From positions 62,001 through 126,000 of the forward strand of contig NZ_PISM01000018.1 of the NCBI RefSeq assembly GCF_002929225.1: a stretch of DNA of 64,000 nucleotides, given 5' to 3'. The notes below the pieces were generated by a model that was not told the origin of the DNA, did not search any database, and saw nothing but the letters and a program-made list of their open reading frames with translations. This DNA comes from Stutzerimonas kunmingensis (GTDB lineage Bacteria; Pseudomonadota; Gammaproteobacteria; Pseudomonadales; Pseudomonadaceae). The translations under genes were made by a program, and so were the position numbers. This document shows, piece after piece, positions 1 through 7,858 of this stretch; position 1 is the first letter of the stretch, and each line of letters begins with the position of its first letter.

Positions 1-1
1 G

Positions 2-859
2 TTAGATCAGGTCGCGCTGGCCAAACGTGCAGAGGCACTTGGTTTTTCGGCGCTCTGGTTTCGCGACGTGCCGCTCAGGGACCCAAGCTTCGGCGATGTC
101 GGCCAGGTTTTCGACCCTTGGGTGTATCTGGGCTACATGGCAGCCCATACAACAAAAATCGCACTAGGCACCGCCTCCATCGCCCTTACTTTGCGTAATC
201 CCTTGCACACGGCAAAGGCCGCAGCGAGCATTGATCAGTTGAGCGGAGGTCGCTTGCTCCTGGGAGTAGCCTCTGGCGATCGTCCCGTGGAGTTTCCCGC
301 ATTCAGCGTTGATCCAGAACAGCGTGGCGAGACCTTTCAAGAAAACCTCAATGTGATACGCCAAGCCCATCGAACACACTTCGAGCCCATTCGCTGGAGT
401 CACGGCGAGTTACTGGGGGCCGATCTCGTTCCCAAACCTACGACTCGGGAAATACCGCTATTCGTAACCGGACACAGCCGCCAGCCGCTCGATTGGATCG
501 CGCGTGAAAGCCATGGATGGATCAACTATCCACGTCCGCCAAAAATGCAGCAACTCATCGTGGAAGATTGGCGACAGGAAACGGCTAAACAATGTGGCAC
601 TATCTACAAGCCGTTCTTGCAATCGCTGTATATCGACCTGGACGAACACCCATCCACGCCGCCCTCGCCTATCCATCTAGGATTCCGACTGGGACGTAAC
701 CACCTGCGGGCCTTGCTGGATACACTTCAGGAAATCGGTGTAGATCACGTCATCCTGAACCTCAAGTATGGTAAACGCCCCGCAGCAGAGGTTATCGAGG
801 AACTTGGCAAACATATCGTCCCGCAATTCGGCGCACAGGTGCCCGATAGTCCTACCTGA
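2..859 (+). CDS. Luciferase-like (LLM class) flavin oxidoreductase, 5' end outside window
   Basis: The frame is open to the left edge (Leu-Asp-Gln-Val at the first codons), so the start lies upstream; a GTG at 68 is internal. The visible 285 residues match the bacterial luciferase-like TIM-barrel family. Signs are an N-terminal helix ending in ALGFSALWFRD, the core ALGTASIALTLRNP, and DQLSGGRLLLGVASGDRP, which resembles the flavin-binding stretch of LLM oxidoreductases. I place it near the small-molecule LLM group typified by Bacillus BA3436 rather than true luciferases. The substrate is unknown; such enzymes use reduced FMN or F420, and FMN is the likely one in a pseudomonad. It is followed after 138 bp by an ArsR-like repressor on the same strand, which may control it or a neighbour. 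Family assignment is firm, function is not. Confidence 0.85.
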   Translation, partial: LDQVALAKRAEALGFSALWFRDVPLRDPSFGDVGQVFDPWVYLGYMAAHTTKIALGTASIALTLRNPLHTAKAAASIDQLSGGRLLLGVASGDRPVEFPAFSVDPEQRGETFQENLNVIRQAHRTHFEPIRWSHGELLGADLVPKPTTREIPLFVTGHSRQPLDWIARESHGWINYPRPPKMQQLIVEDWRQETAKQCGTIYKPFLQSLYIDLDEHPSTPPSPIHLGFRLGRNHLRALLDTLQEIGVDHVILNLKYGKRPAAEVIEELGKHIVPQFGAQVPDSPT

Positions 860-958
860 CAGGACAATAGGATTCCAGTCCAAACCAGCCCGTCATTGCG
901 ACGGGCTGGCGCGCAGAGATCATGGCGAAGCCTTCCAATTTGATGCGCGAATCAGGAA

Positions 959-972
959 GATATCTAGATATC
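959..972. promoter_or_regulatory. Perfect 14-bp palindrome, probable ArsR-type operator
   Basis: GATATCTAGATATC is a perfect palindrome ending 25 bp before the start of the ArsR-like gene at 998. Dimeric winged-helix repressors of this family usually bind such sites over their own promoter, so autoregulation is the simplest reading. No clear -35/-10 pair was identified. Confidence 0.5.
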
Positions 973-997
973 GAAAAAAACAGGTCTCAAAAAATTC

Positions 998-1303
998 ATG
1001 ATTATTGACGTCAACGAAGCCCTGAAAGCATTGGCGAACCCGACGCGCCTTGCCATCCTCAATTGGCTCAAGGATCCCAGGACAGTCTTTCCCGAGCAGG
1101 AAGTCGACCCAGAAACGGTAGGCGTGTGCGTCAGTATCATCCAAGAGCGCACGGGCCTCTCGCAGTCAACGACATCGCTTTATCTCGCAGCTCTACAGCG
1201 CGCGCAATTGGTGACATCGCAGCGGATCGGCCCCTGGACCTACTACAAACGCCACGATGAGAATATCGATGCCTTCTTCAAGGCGCTGCAAGAAAGAATC
1301 TAG
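998..1303 (+). CDS. ArsR-family winged-helix transcriptional regulator
   Basis: A 101-residue protein with the ArsR layout. It opens with NEALKALANPTRLAILNWL, the first helices of the fold, followed by the recognition region TGLSQSTTSLYLAALQRA and the wing around LVTSQRIGPWTYYKR. No Cys-Val-Cys metal motif of the ArsR/SmtB type is present; the single cysteine in GVCVSI is not paired, so metal sensing is unlikely and an organic or redox signal is more plausible. A perfect palindrome at 959-972 lies just upstream. The Shine-Dalgarno match is weak, with an A-rich leader before ATG 998. It follows the LLM oxidoreductase on the same strand, a common pairing of repressor and small redox enzyme. Confidence 0.85.
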   Translation: MIIDVNEALKALANPTRLAILNWLKDPRTVFPEQEVDPETVGVCVSIIQERTGLSQSTTSLYLAALQRAQLVTSQRIGPWTYYKRHDENIDAFFKALQERI

Positions 1304-1537
1304 GGCTGCACACCCTTGTATTTCTGACTGATTTCAGTCTTTGCCGATGTCAAAAACAGCAATGTGACCAAATAACGATCAGATCATCCGAAGCTTCGAG
1401 TGATCGAACAGCATTACCAGTGATGCGGTGCGCGGAAAAAACGCTCCTATAGCAAAACTGCCACTTGACAACGCTGAAACCAGGGGCTGTACACGCAAAA
1501 GACAGCACACTCCAGAGAGGGACGCGAAGCCCTTCAA

Positions 1538-2065
1538 GTGCTCTTCTACGGCCAACCTTCTTTAGGGGGCAGCCGCCACGGCGTCGACATCCCACGCCAG
1601 CCCCTGGCGCGTTGGGTGATCCAAAGTGGCGAGCAACTGCAACCGTTGCTCAACCTGATGCGCGACAAGCTGCTGGACTACCCCGTGTTGCACTGCGACG
1701 AAACGCGCTTGCAGGTGCTGCATGAACCGGGACGCGACCCCTCGGCACAATCCTGGATGTGGGTGCAAAGCGGTGGGCCGCCGGACAAGCCGGTGATCCT
1801 TTTCGACTACACAGCCAGCCGCGCGCAGGAGGTGCCGCTACGCCTGCTCGATGGCTACCGCGGCTACCTGATGACCGACGACTACGCCGGTTACAACGCC
1901 GTGGCTGCACGCGACGGCATCGAACGCCTGGGCTGCTGGGCGCATGCGCGACGCAAGTTCGTCGAAGCCCAAAAGGTGCAGCCCAAGGGCAAGACTGGGC
2001 GTGCCGACGTGGCGCTGAGCCTGATCAACAAGCTCTACGGCATCGAGCGTGACCTGAAGGACGCT
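1538..2065 (+). pseudogene. IS66-family transposase (TnpC) internal fragment
   Basis: About 175 residues of an IS66 transposase core are preserved, from RHGVDIPRQPLARWVI to LINKLYGIERDLKDA. They include LHCDETRLQVL (first catalytic Asp), MTDDYAGYNAV and CWAHARRKFVEA. Full TnpC proteins are around 500 residues. Here the N-terminal zinc-binding part is missing and the sequence stops being IS66-like near 2065, before the region that holds the last acidic residue. It then runs in frame into unrelated DNA upstream of a conjugative relaxase fragment, giving one long chimeric reading frame. No IS66 terminal repeats or partner genes tnpA/tnpB were seen, so the fragment is dead. The exact junction is approximate. 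Confidence 0.85.
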
Positions 2066-2242
2066 GACCATTCCATTCCAGCGGGTTCCCCATTGACGCT
2101 GGAGCCGCATCCCATTTCCCGCTATACCGAAGCGGTTAAAGGCCAAAGGGCCGAAACGGCAAGGGAATGGGGGTGCAAGGGGAAAGGCCCTACCTCGAAA
2201 AGGCGAAAAGGCATCCCGGCCGCCCCCCCAGAGGACACCCAC

Positions 2243-2572
2243 ATGCTCTCCCTGTTCCAGCGAAAACGGCCTCCGGTCACTGCACCATCACCAGCGCCCG
2301 CCACCGACCTCCCCAAAGGGCTGCTACGGCCCGAATCGGCCGCATCGCTGCTGGCGACACCGCGCCGACAGAAGCTGCTGGAACACATCTGGCAGCGCAC
2401 GTCGCTGTCGCGCCGGCAGTTCGCCACGCTGTACCGCACGCCGCTGGAGCGCTACGCCGAGCTGGTCCAGCAATTCCCCGCTTCCGAGAGCCATCATCAC
2501 GCTTACCCCGGCGGCATGCTGGATTGCATTCTGCTCAAGACGAATGCGGATGAACTTTCAAAACCGCTCTGA
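2243..2572 (+). pseudogene. N-terminal fragment of ICE relaxase TraI (MobH type, PFGI-1 class)
   Basis: From the ATG at 2243 the protein reads MLSLFQRKRPP, a proline/alanine linker, then LPKGLLRPESAASLL, RQKLLEHIWQRTSLSR, LERYAELVQQFPASES and HHHAYPGGMLD. This is the start of the MobH/TraI_2 relaxase of integrating conjugative elements of the PFGI-1/clc kind as I know them; complete proteins are about 600 residues or more. The similarity breaks off at GGMLD near 2525. The last 15 or so codons are foreign, ending at TGA 2572. The histidine cluster HHHAYPGG resembles the HD-type metal site of the family. The 170 bp before the ATG look like the native leader of the gene. It is a remnant of a lost conjugative element joined to IS66 DNA. 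Confidence 0.75.
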
Positions 2573-2645
2573 CCTCACCCATCTTCAACGCGTCGGATGA
2601 AGTGTCACCCGCACGCCTCCTTTTTTACCTTGATGAGAGGACTGA

Positions 2646-3212
2646 GTGACCACCATGAGTAATCAACTGGCAGGCAAAAAAGTACTATTCATCACCTCGA
2701 ATACGGGTATCGAGCGCGATGAGCTGGTGAAACCGCTTGAAACGCTTAAGGCGCATGGCGCCCTGGTCGCCCATGGCTCAAGTGACGGCGGCACTACCCA
2801 GACGTTCGTTCAGGACACTGAGAAAGATCGCACTGTCGAGTCTCAGGTTGCGCTGGCTGGGCTCGACGCTTCGGACTTTGATGCGCTTGTGATTCCAGGC
2901 GGAACGGTCAACGCCGACACGCTTCGACTGGATGAAAATGCCCAGCGCCTGGCCAAGGAGTTCGCCGAATCAGGCAAAGTAATCGCTGCGATTTGCCATG
3001 GGCCGTGGTTGCTAATCAACGCTGGGGTCATAGCTGGCAAGACCCTCACGTCTTACCCCAGCGTCAGGCTCGATCTGGAAAATGCCGGTGCTGCTGGTTG
3101 GATAGATGTTGAAGTAAAGCAATGCCAAGCCAATGGATGGACTTTGATCACTTCGCGTAACCCCAACGACATCCCCGTGTTCAACGACGCTATCGTAGCG
3201 GCGTTGAAGTAG
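2646..3212 (+). CDS. DJ-1/PfpI family protein (type 1 glutamine amidotransferase fold)
   Basis: A 188-residue protein of the DJ-1/PfpI superfamily. It has a Rossmann start KKVLFITSNTG, an acidic residue in SNTGIERDEL, VIPGG, and the nucleophile elbow AICHGPWLL with the active-site cysteine followed by histidine. It is closest to the PfpI/YhbO-like group, linked in the literature to protease, chaperone or deglycase activity in stress. Which activity applies cannot be told here. GAGAGG at 2635-2640 sits 5 bp from GTG 2646 and 14 bp from ATG 2655, so the GTG start is slightly favoured. It is a single-gene unit between two transposon remnants. The C-terminal part around SYPSVRLDLENAGA is typical. 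Confidence 0.88.
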   Translation: MTTMSNQLAGKKVLFITSNTGIERDELVKPLETLKAHGALVAHGSSDGGTTQTFVQDTEKDRTVESQVALAGLDASDFDALVIPGGTVNADTLRLDENAQRLAKEFAESGKVIAAICHGPWLLINAGVIAGKTLTSYPSVRLDLENAGAAGWIDVEVKQCQANGWTLITSRNPNDIPVFNDAIVAALK

Positions 3213-3320
3213 GGAGGCGCTGATAAGCCATACTCCAGCCGCGAGTCACAGGCCGGGTTCTGCCCGAAGCCTGGGCTCAAGGCATTTGGCACATGCTGTC
3301 AGTCGTCAGAGGCTTTTTTC

Positions 3321-3340
3321 GGCCCAGAGTGTGTAAAAAC
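3321..3340 (+). repeat. Left terminal inverted repeat of the IS1182-type element
   Basis: GGCCCAGAGTGTGTAAAAAC at 3321-3340 is the exact reverse complement of 4579-4598. Confidence 0.85.
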
Positions 3341-3390
3341 GCACCGGCAAAGCCTTGCTATGTCCGAGAATCTCAGCGCAAGGGACGCCC

Positions 3391-4438
3391 ATGAAACGGT
3401 TTATCCAGGGTGAACACCGAGGTCAAAGCACCTTACTTCCCGAAAGCCTCGACGACTACGTCAGTGATACCATCCGGTACGTGTGGTCGATGTCTTCGTC
3501 GACGAGCTCGACCTAGGCACGCTAGGTTTTGATGGCGTCATTCCAGCTGAAACCGGAAGACCGGCTTACCACCCTGCGATCCTGCTGAAGATCTATATCT
3601 ACGGCTATCTAAACCGCATTCAATCGAGCCGGCGTCTTGAGCGAGAAGCTCAGCGCAACGTCGAACTCATGTCGTTAACCGGGCGATTGATGCCCGACTT
3701 CAAGACCATCGCCAACTTCCGAAAAGACAACAGCAAAGCCATTCGCGGCGCCTGCCGCCAGTTCGTTTTGCTCTGCCAGCAGCTGGGACTTTTTAGCGAA
3801 AACCTAGTTGCCATCGACGGCAGTAAATTCAAGGCGGTGAACAACCGCGACCGGAATTTCACCAGCGCCGAACTGAAGCGGCGCATGGAAGAAATAGAGA
3901 CGAGCATCAGCCGTTACTTGGCATCGCTCGATGCGGCTGATCGACAGAATCCTAGCGCCTCCGCGCCAGACACTGCCAGCCTGGAAGACAAAATCGCCAA
4001 GCTCAAAGCGCAGATGAAAGAGCTTCAGGGGATCGAAACTCAGCTCAACGATTCCCCTGACAAACAGGTTTCGCTGACCGACCCAGATGCCCGTTCGATG
4101 ATGACGCGCGGCAGCGGAGTTCAAAGTGCCAGAGTTGCGCGCTGAAAACCCAGTGCACGCTAAGCACAAATCGTCGCGTAAGGCGCTGGGAAAATGAGGC
4201 TGTGCTGGAGGAAATGCAGCGCCGGTTAAACCAAGCACCAGAGATGATGAAGGTTCGAAAACGGACTGTTGAGCATCCCTTCGGGACGCTCAAGCAGTGG
4301 ATGGGCGCAACGCACTTCCTGACCCGAAAGCTGAACGGGGTGAGTGCAGAAATGAGCTTGAATGTGCTTGCCTATAATTTGAAGCGGGTGATGAAAATCA
4401 TGGGTACCGAAGGCTTATTGAAGGCGATGACGGCGTAA
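3391..4438 (+). pseudogene. IS1182-family transposase, frameshifted and internally deleted
   Basis: Translation from ATG 3391 gives MKRFIQGEHRGQ and then LPESLDDYVSDT, the normal start of this family. A frame change near 3470 moves the reading to VRVVDVFVDELDLG, AYHPAILLKIYIYGYLNR, LMPDFKTIANFRKDN and FVLLCQQLGLF. After SLTDPDARSMMTRGSG (about 4115) the central catalytic part is missing, and the DNA resumes out of frame at a cysteine/arginine-rich stretch. It continues from 4202 with EMMKVRKRTVEHPFGTLKQW and the C-terminal GVSAEMSLNVLAYNLKR. At least two lesions are present, so no active transposase is made. Same strand as the flanking DJ-1 gene. Confidence 0.85.
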
Positions 4439-4578
4439 AAGCCCCGGTTTTTACTGTCCCAAGAGGTACCACAGTGCTTTATAAGCGCTCTGACGCGCCA
4501 CCGGCGCTGATCGTGGCAAATGCTCGGGAAATCACTACGCCCAGGCGCAGTGGGCTGGGGCATACAAGATGTGAAAGT

Positions 4579-4598
4579 GTTTTTACACACTCTGGGCC
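4579..4598 (-). repeat. Right terminal inverted repeat of the IS1182-type element
   Basis: Exact reverse complement of 3321-3340. The pair marks the ends of the deleted element. Confidence 0.85.
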
Positions 4599-4629
4599 AA
4601 AAGCGGACGATTGCTGGCAGGTATTCAAG

Positions 4630-5544
4630 CTATGTCCCCAGGCCCTGGGGAAATAGCTTGGGGTTTGAGAAAGCCTGCTTAAGGTGGTCGTACACCAATC
4701 GCACCCGCTTCGATACAGGACCCTGCTGCGGGCGGTATATGAACAGATCCCATGGCGCTGGAGCGAGATCAGCCAAAACAGCAACCAGCTTTCCTGACCG
4801 CAGATGAGGCTCAGCCAGATAGGCAGGAATTTGGCCAAAACACATGCCTGCCAGGGTGGCTTCCAATTCCGTATCTGGATCATCACAGATAAGAGCTGGC
4901 TGCCTGGGCGTGAACGTTTGCCCGTCGGCAAATAGCCAAGGCCAAGGGCGGCCATTTTTCCGGTCGATCAGGACTGAAAGTGGCAGCTTAGCTAAGGCAT
5001 CCAAAGATTTAGGTGGTGTCTTTTGGCCTATGAGAGACGGGCACGCGACAACGTAAAACGGCACGGGAGCTAAGGCACGTGCAACGTAGCGCCGGTCGCG
5101 AATAACCCCCACCCTGATACCAATATCGATATGCGCCTCAACAGCATCAGTCATCTGATCTTCCAAGCGGAGATCGAATTGCAGGTCAGGATGTGCAGCG
5201 GCCAGGGGCTGAAGAAACGGTATCAGGAAGCGCCTGCCAATAGCATGTGGAGCCGTGATTCCCACCCTCCCTGACAGCTCAGGTTCCATCCTGTGCGACC
5301 GGAATAGCGTGTCGAAATGCTCCAGAGCTGATCTGGCATCTTTGGCGTAATCCTGACCGAAAGCAGTGATGCTCACCTGGCGGGTATTACGGTGAAACAG
5401 CGATTCGCCAAGCTCCGTTTCCAGGGCTTGAATGGCTCGGGTAACCCCTTGCGGGGAGATACCTAATCGGGTTGCCGCTTCGCGGAAGCTACCTGCCTCT
5501 GCTGCTGTGCAAAAAATCCTGACCATCTCCATGCGGTTAAGCAT
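4630..5544 (-). CDS. LysR-family transcriptional regulator
   Basis: A 304-residue LysR protein. The N-terminal winged helix is MVRIFCTAAEAGSFREAATR, then LGISPQGVTRAIQALETELG and LFHRNTRQVSITAFG. The substrate-binding part from about residue 90 begins LSGRVGITAPHAIGRRFLIP. The start ATG at 5544 follows a strong GAGAGG ribosome site 7 bp away. The gene is divergent from a short-chain dehydrogenase at 5689, and an inverted repeat TATTCC/GGAATA at 5560-5578 lies in the shared promoter. By the usual LysR logic it probably controls that dehydrogenase. The effector is unknown. Confidence 0.92.
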   Translation of the reverse strand: MLNRMEMVRIFCTAAEAGSFREAATRLGISPQGVTRAIQALETELGESLFHRNTRQVSITAFGQDYAKDARSALEHFDTLFRSHRMEPELSGRVGITAPHAIGRRFLIPFLQPLAAAHPDLQFDLRLEDQMTDAVEAHIDIGIRVGVIRDRRYVARALAPVPFYVVACPSLIGQKTPPKSLDALAKLPLSVLIDRKNGRPWPWLFADGQTFTPRQPALICDDPDTELEATLAGMCFGQIPAYLAEPHLRSGKLVAVLADLAPAPWDLFIYRPQQGPVSKRVRLVYDHLKQAFSNPKLFPQGLGT

Positions 5545-5559
5545 GTTGCCCCTCTCATT

Positions 5560-5578
5560 TATTCCATTTTCAGGAATA
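5560..5578. promoter_or_regulatory. Inverted repeat in the LysR/SDR divergent promoter
   Basis: TATTCC (5560-5565) and GGAATA (5573-5578) are perfect arms around a 7-bp spacer, 16 bp from the LysR start. Size and place fit a LysR recognition site, and the T...A ends fit the loose LysR-box pattern. Confidence 0.4.
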
Positions 5579-5688
5579 GCATAATCTAATCATTTCCATT
5601 TATTGAGATCAATCATGGGTCTAAAGTTTGCGCACTGCCAGGTTAACCAGCCATGGCGAAGTACAAACCCGCCGATGAGGTTCTCAGC

Positions 5689-6432
5689 ATGAGCAATAAC
5701 ATTTCTGGAAAAGTTGTCGTTATCACCGGTGCCAGTAGCGGCCTGGGTGAGGTTACTGCGCGCCACCTTGCTGCGCTTGGCGCTCGCGTAGTGCTGGCTG
5801 CACGTCGCAAAGATAAACTCGACGCACTGGTGGCTGAGCTGACCAATGCAGGTGGTCAGGCAATCGCGTATCAGACCGATGTTACCTCTCAGGAAGAGGT
5901 CAAAACGCTCATTCAAGGTGCCGTGGACACCTACGGTCGCATTGATGTACTGGTCAACAATGCCGGACTGATGGCGATTGCACCGCTCAGCGATGCTCGC
6001 ACTGACGAGTGGGATCGCATGATCGATATCAACATCAAGGGTCTGCTGTACGGAGTCGCGGCTGCATTGCCAGTCTTCCAGAAACAAAACAGTGGTCACT
6101 TCATCAACATCGCATCGGTTGCAGGCCTGAAGGTGTTCAGCCCAGGTGGCACCGTGTACAGCGGCACCAAGTTTGCTGTGCGGGCTATCTCCGAAGGACT
6201 GCGTCACGAAGTCGGTGGCAGCATCCGCACCACGACTATCGAACCGGGCGCCGTGGACTCCGAACTGAAATTCGGCAGCACCCACCAACAGAGCCGCGAT
6301 TTCGTGGTGGACTTCTACAAGCATGCAATTCCCGCCGAATCGGTCGCTCGAGCTATCGCCTTCGCAATTGAGCAGCCTGCTGACGTGGATATTAACGAGA
6401 TCGTTCTGCGCCCAACCGTGCAGGAGTTCTAA
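5689..6432 (+). CDS. Short-chain dehydrogenase/reductase (SDR, classical)
   Basis: The protein has 247 residues from ATG 5689, preferred because GAGG at 5677-5680 is 8 bp upstream; an in-frame ATG at 5653 lacks a ribosome site. Classical SDR features are visible: VVVITGASSGLGEVTARHLA (cofactor binding), VLAARRKDKLDAL, VLVNNAGLMA, the catalytic serine in NIASVAGLK, and YSGTK with catalytic Tyr and Lys. RR after the second beta-strand (AARRKD) suggests NADP(H) preference. It resembles the YdfG-like general SDR oxidoreductases common in Pseudomonas. The substrate is unknown. It is transcribed divergently from the LysR gene at 4630-5544, its likely regulator. A transposon remnant follows. Confidence 0.92.
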   Translation: MSNNISGKVVVITGASSGLGEVTARHLAALGARVVLAARRKDKLDALVAELTNAGGQAIAYQTDVTSQEEVKTLIQGAVDTYGRIDVLVNNAGLMAIAPLSDARTDEWDRMIDINIKGLLYGVAAALPVFQKQNSGHFINIASVAGLKVFSPGGTVYSGTKFAVRAISEGLRHEVGGSIRTTTIEPGAVDSELKFGSTHQQSRDFVVDFYKHAIPAESVARAIAFAIEQPADVDINEIVLRPTVQEF

Positions 6433-6627
6433 TGAGTTGAGGGCCTGTCTCTTCGGCGTCAGGCTCCGCTTATCTGGAGTAAAAAGCTGTGAGCAACGTA
6501 ACTGAATCGCTGTCGGGTGGTGGGCTGATGAAGGCCTTGCGCCTAGATAGCTAGGGAAACTCTGAAAAAGACCTCCTCCTTCTGGTGAAATACGTTGATC
6601 CCGCTGGCTGAGTATCCCAATAAGCAG

Positions 6628-7598
6628 ATGACCTTCGCCGACGCCGAGTACGCCGGCAAGCGCAAGCAAACTCGCAACGAGTTGTTCCTGATCGAGATGG
6701 ATCAGGTAGTGCCGTGGAAGGGCTTGATTGCCCTGATCGAGCCTCACTACCCCAAGGGAGAAGGAGGTCGCCCGTCCTATCCGTTGCTGGCGATGCTACG
6801 CGTGCATCTGCTGCAAACTGGTTCGGCTATAGCGATCCGGCGATGGAAGAAGCGTTGTCCGAAACGACCATCCTGCGCCAGTTTGCAGGCTTGAGCTTGG
6901 AACGTATCCCGGACGAAACCACTATCCTCAACTTCCGCCGCCTGCTGGAGAAGCACGAGTTGGCTGCTGGCAGCCTTGGCGTTATCAACGGCTATTTGGG
7001 CGATCGCGGGCTTTCGTTGCGCCAAGGCACTATCGTCGATGCCACGCTGATCCATGCGCCGAGCTCGACCAAGAATAAGGAAGGCAAACGCGATCCAGAA
7101 ATGCACCAGACCAAGAAAGGTAACCAGTATTACTTTGGTGCCAAGGCGCATATCGGCGTTGATGTTGAGTCAGGCCTAGTGCATCACGTTCACGTCACGG
7201 CGGCCAATGTTGCCGACGTTACCCAGGTCGACAAATTGCTGCACGGCGAGGAAAACATGGTAGCTGCAGATGCGGGATATACCGGTGTCGAGAAGCGCAG
7301 CGAGCATGAGGGCCGTCAGGTGATCTGGCAGATTGCGGCGCGACGCAGTACGTATGAGAAATATGGCAAGCGTAGCGTCCTGTACAAGGCACTGCGCCGT
7401 ATCGAGCGGGCCAAGGCGCAGACGCGATCAAAGGTGGAGCATCCGTTTCGGGTACTCAAGCGCCAGTTCGGTTACACCAAGGTGCGCTTTCGTGGCCTTG
7501 TTAAGAATGCGGCTCAGATGGTGACGCTGTTTGCGCTATCGAATCTGTGGATGGCTCGCCGACATTTACTGAGTAGCGCAGGAGAGGTGCGTCTGTAA
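6628..7598 (+). pseudogene. IS5-family transposase, one-base frameshift
   Basis: The protein begins MTFADAEYAGKRKQTR at ATG 6628 and runs to LRVHLLQ at about 6820. There one base seems lost, because Gln-Asn-Trp-Phe-Gly is expected but the frame changes. The second frame carries the rest: GYSDPAMEEALSETTILRQF, DETTILNFRRLLEKHEL, IVDATLIHAPSSTKNK, KKGNQYYFGAKAHIGVD, VAADAGYTGVEKR and KVEHPFRVLKRQFGYTKVRFRG. All three catalytic regions of the IS5 DDE fold remain, so only the single frameshift kills it, unless frameshifting occurs. A left-end candidate begins near 6553 (GGGAAACTCTGAAAAAGACC), but I found no matching right end. Confidence 0.85.
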
Positions 7599-7858
7599 TG
7601 TGGGTAATGGCCGCCGTGAGAGGCTTGCGGCGGCCAAAAGCGAGGAAATGAGCGGGCAATCTGGTCGATCCTGATCGAGGGGGCCTTTCAAAATCGGCGA
7701 AGACTGAAGTTGGCGGGCAATGCCGGGCTACTTCAGACCATCCCTAGCAAACCAGTTCAAATAACGTGGCGCAGTAGTTTTATCAGGTCCAAATGCGCCG
7801 TTTGGCCTGCGTCAGTTTCCCGGTGGTCTCCAGCCGTACATACACCAAACGCCTCTGG

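Larger units (their letters stand above)
3313..4606 (+). mobile_element. Internally deleted IS1182-type insertion sequence with intact ends
   Basis: The element is bounded by a perfect 20-bp inverted repeat (3321-3340 and 4579-4598) that continues imperfectly outward for about 10 bp. Inside is a transposase gene with a central deletion and a frameshift. The present length is about 1.3 kb, while the family is normally longer (about 1.7-1.9 kb). No target duplication is obvious. Because the ends are intact, a related full transposase could in principle still mobilise it. Confidence 0.75.

Noticed and set aside
5590-6747. 385-residue minus-strand frame over the SDR gene
   Set aside because: It opposes the SDR with catalytic motifs and crosses into the IS region. 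No homology visible.
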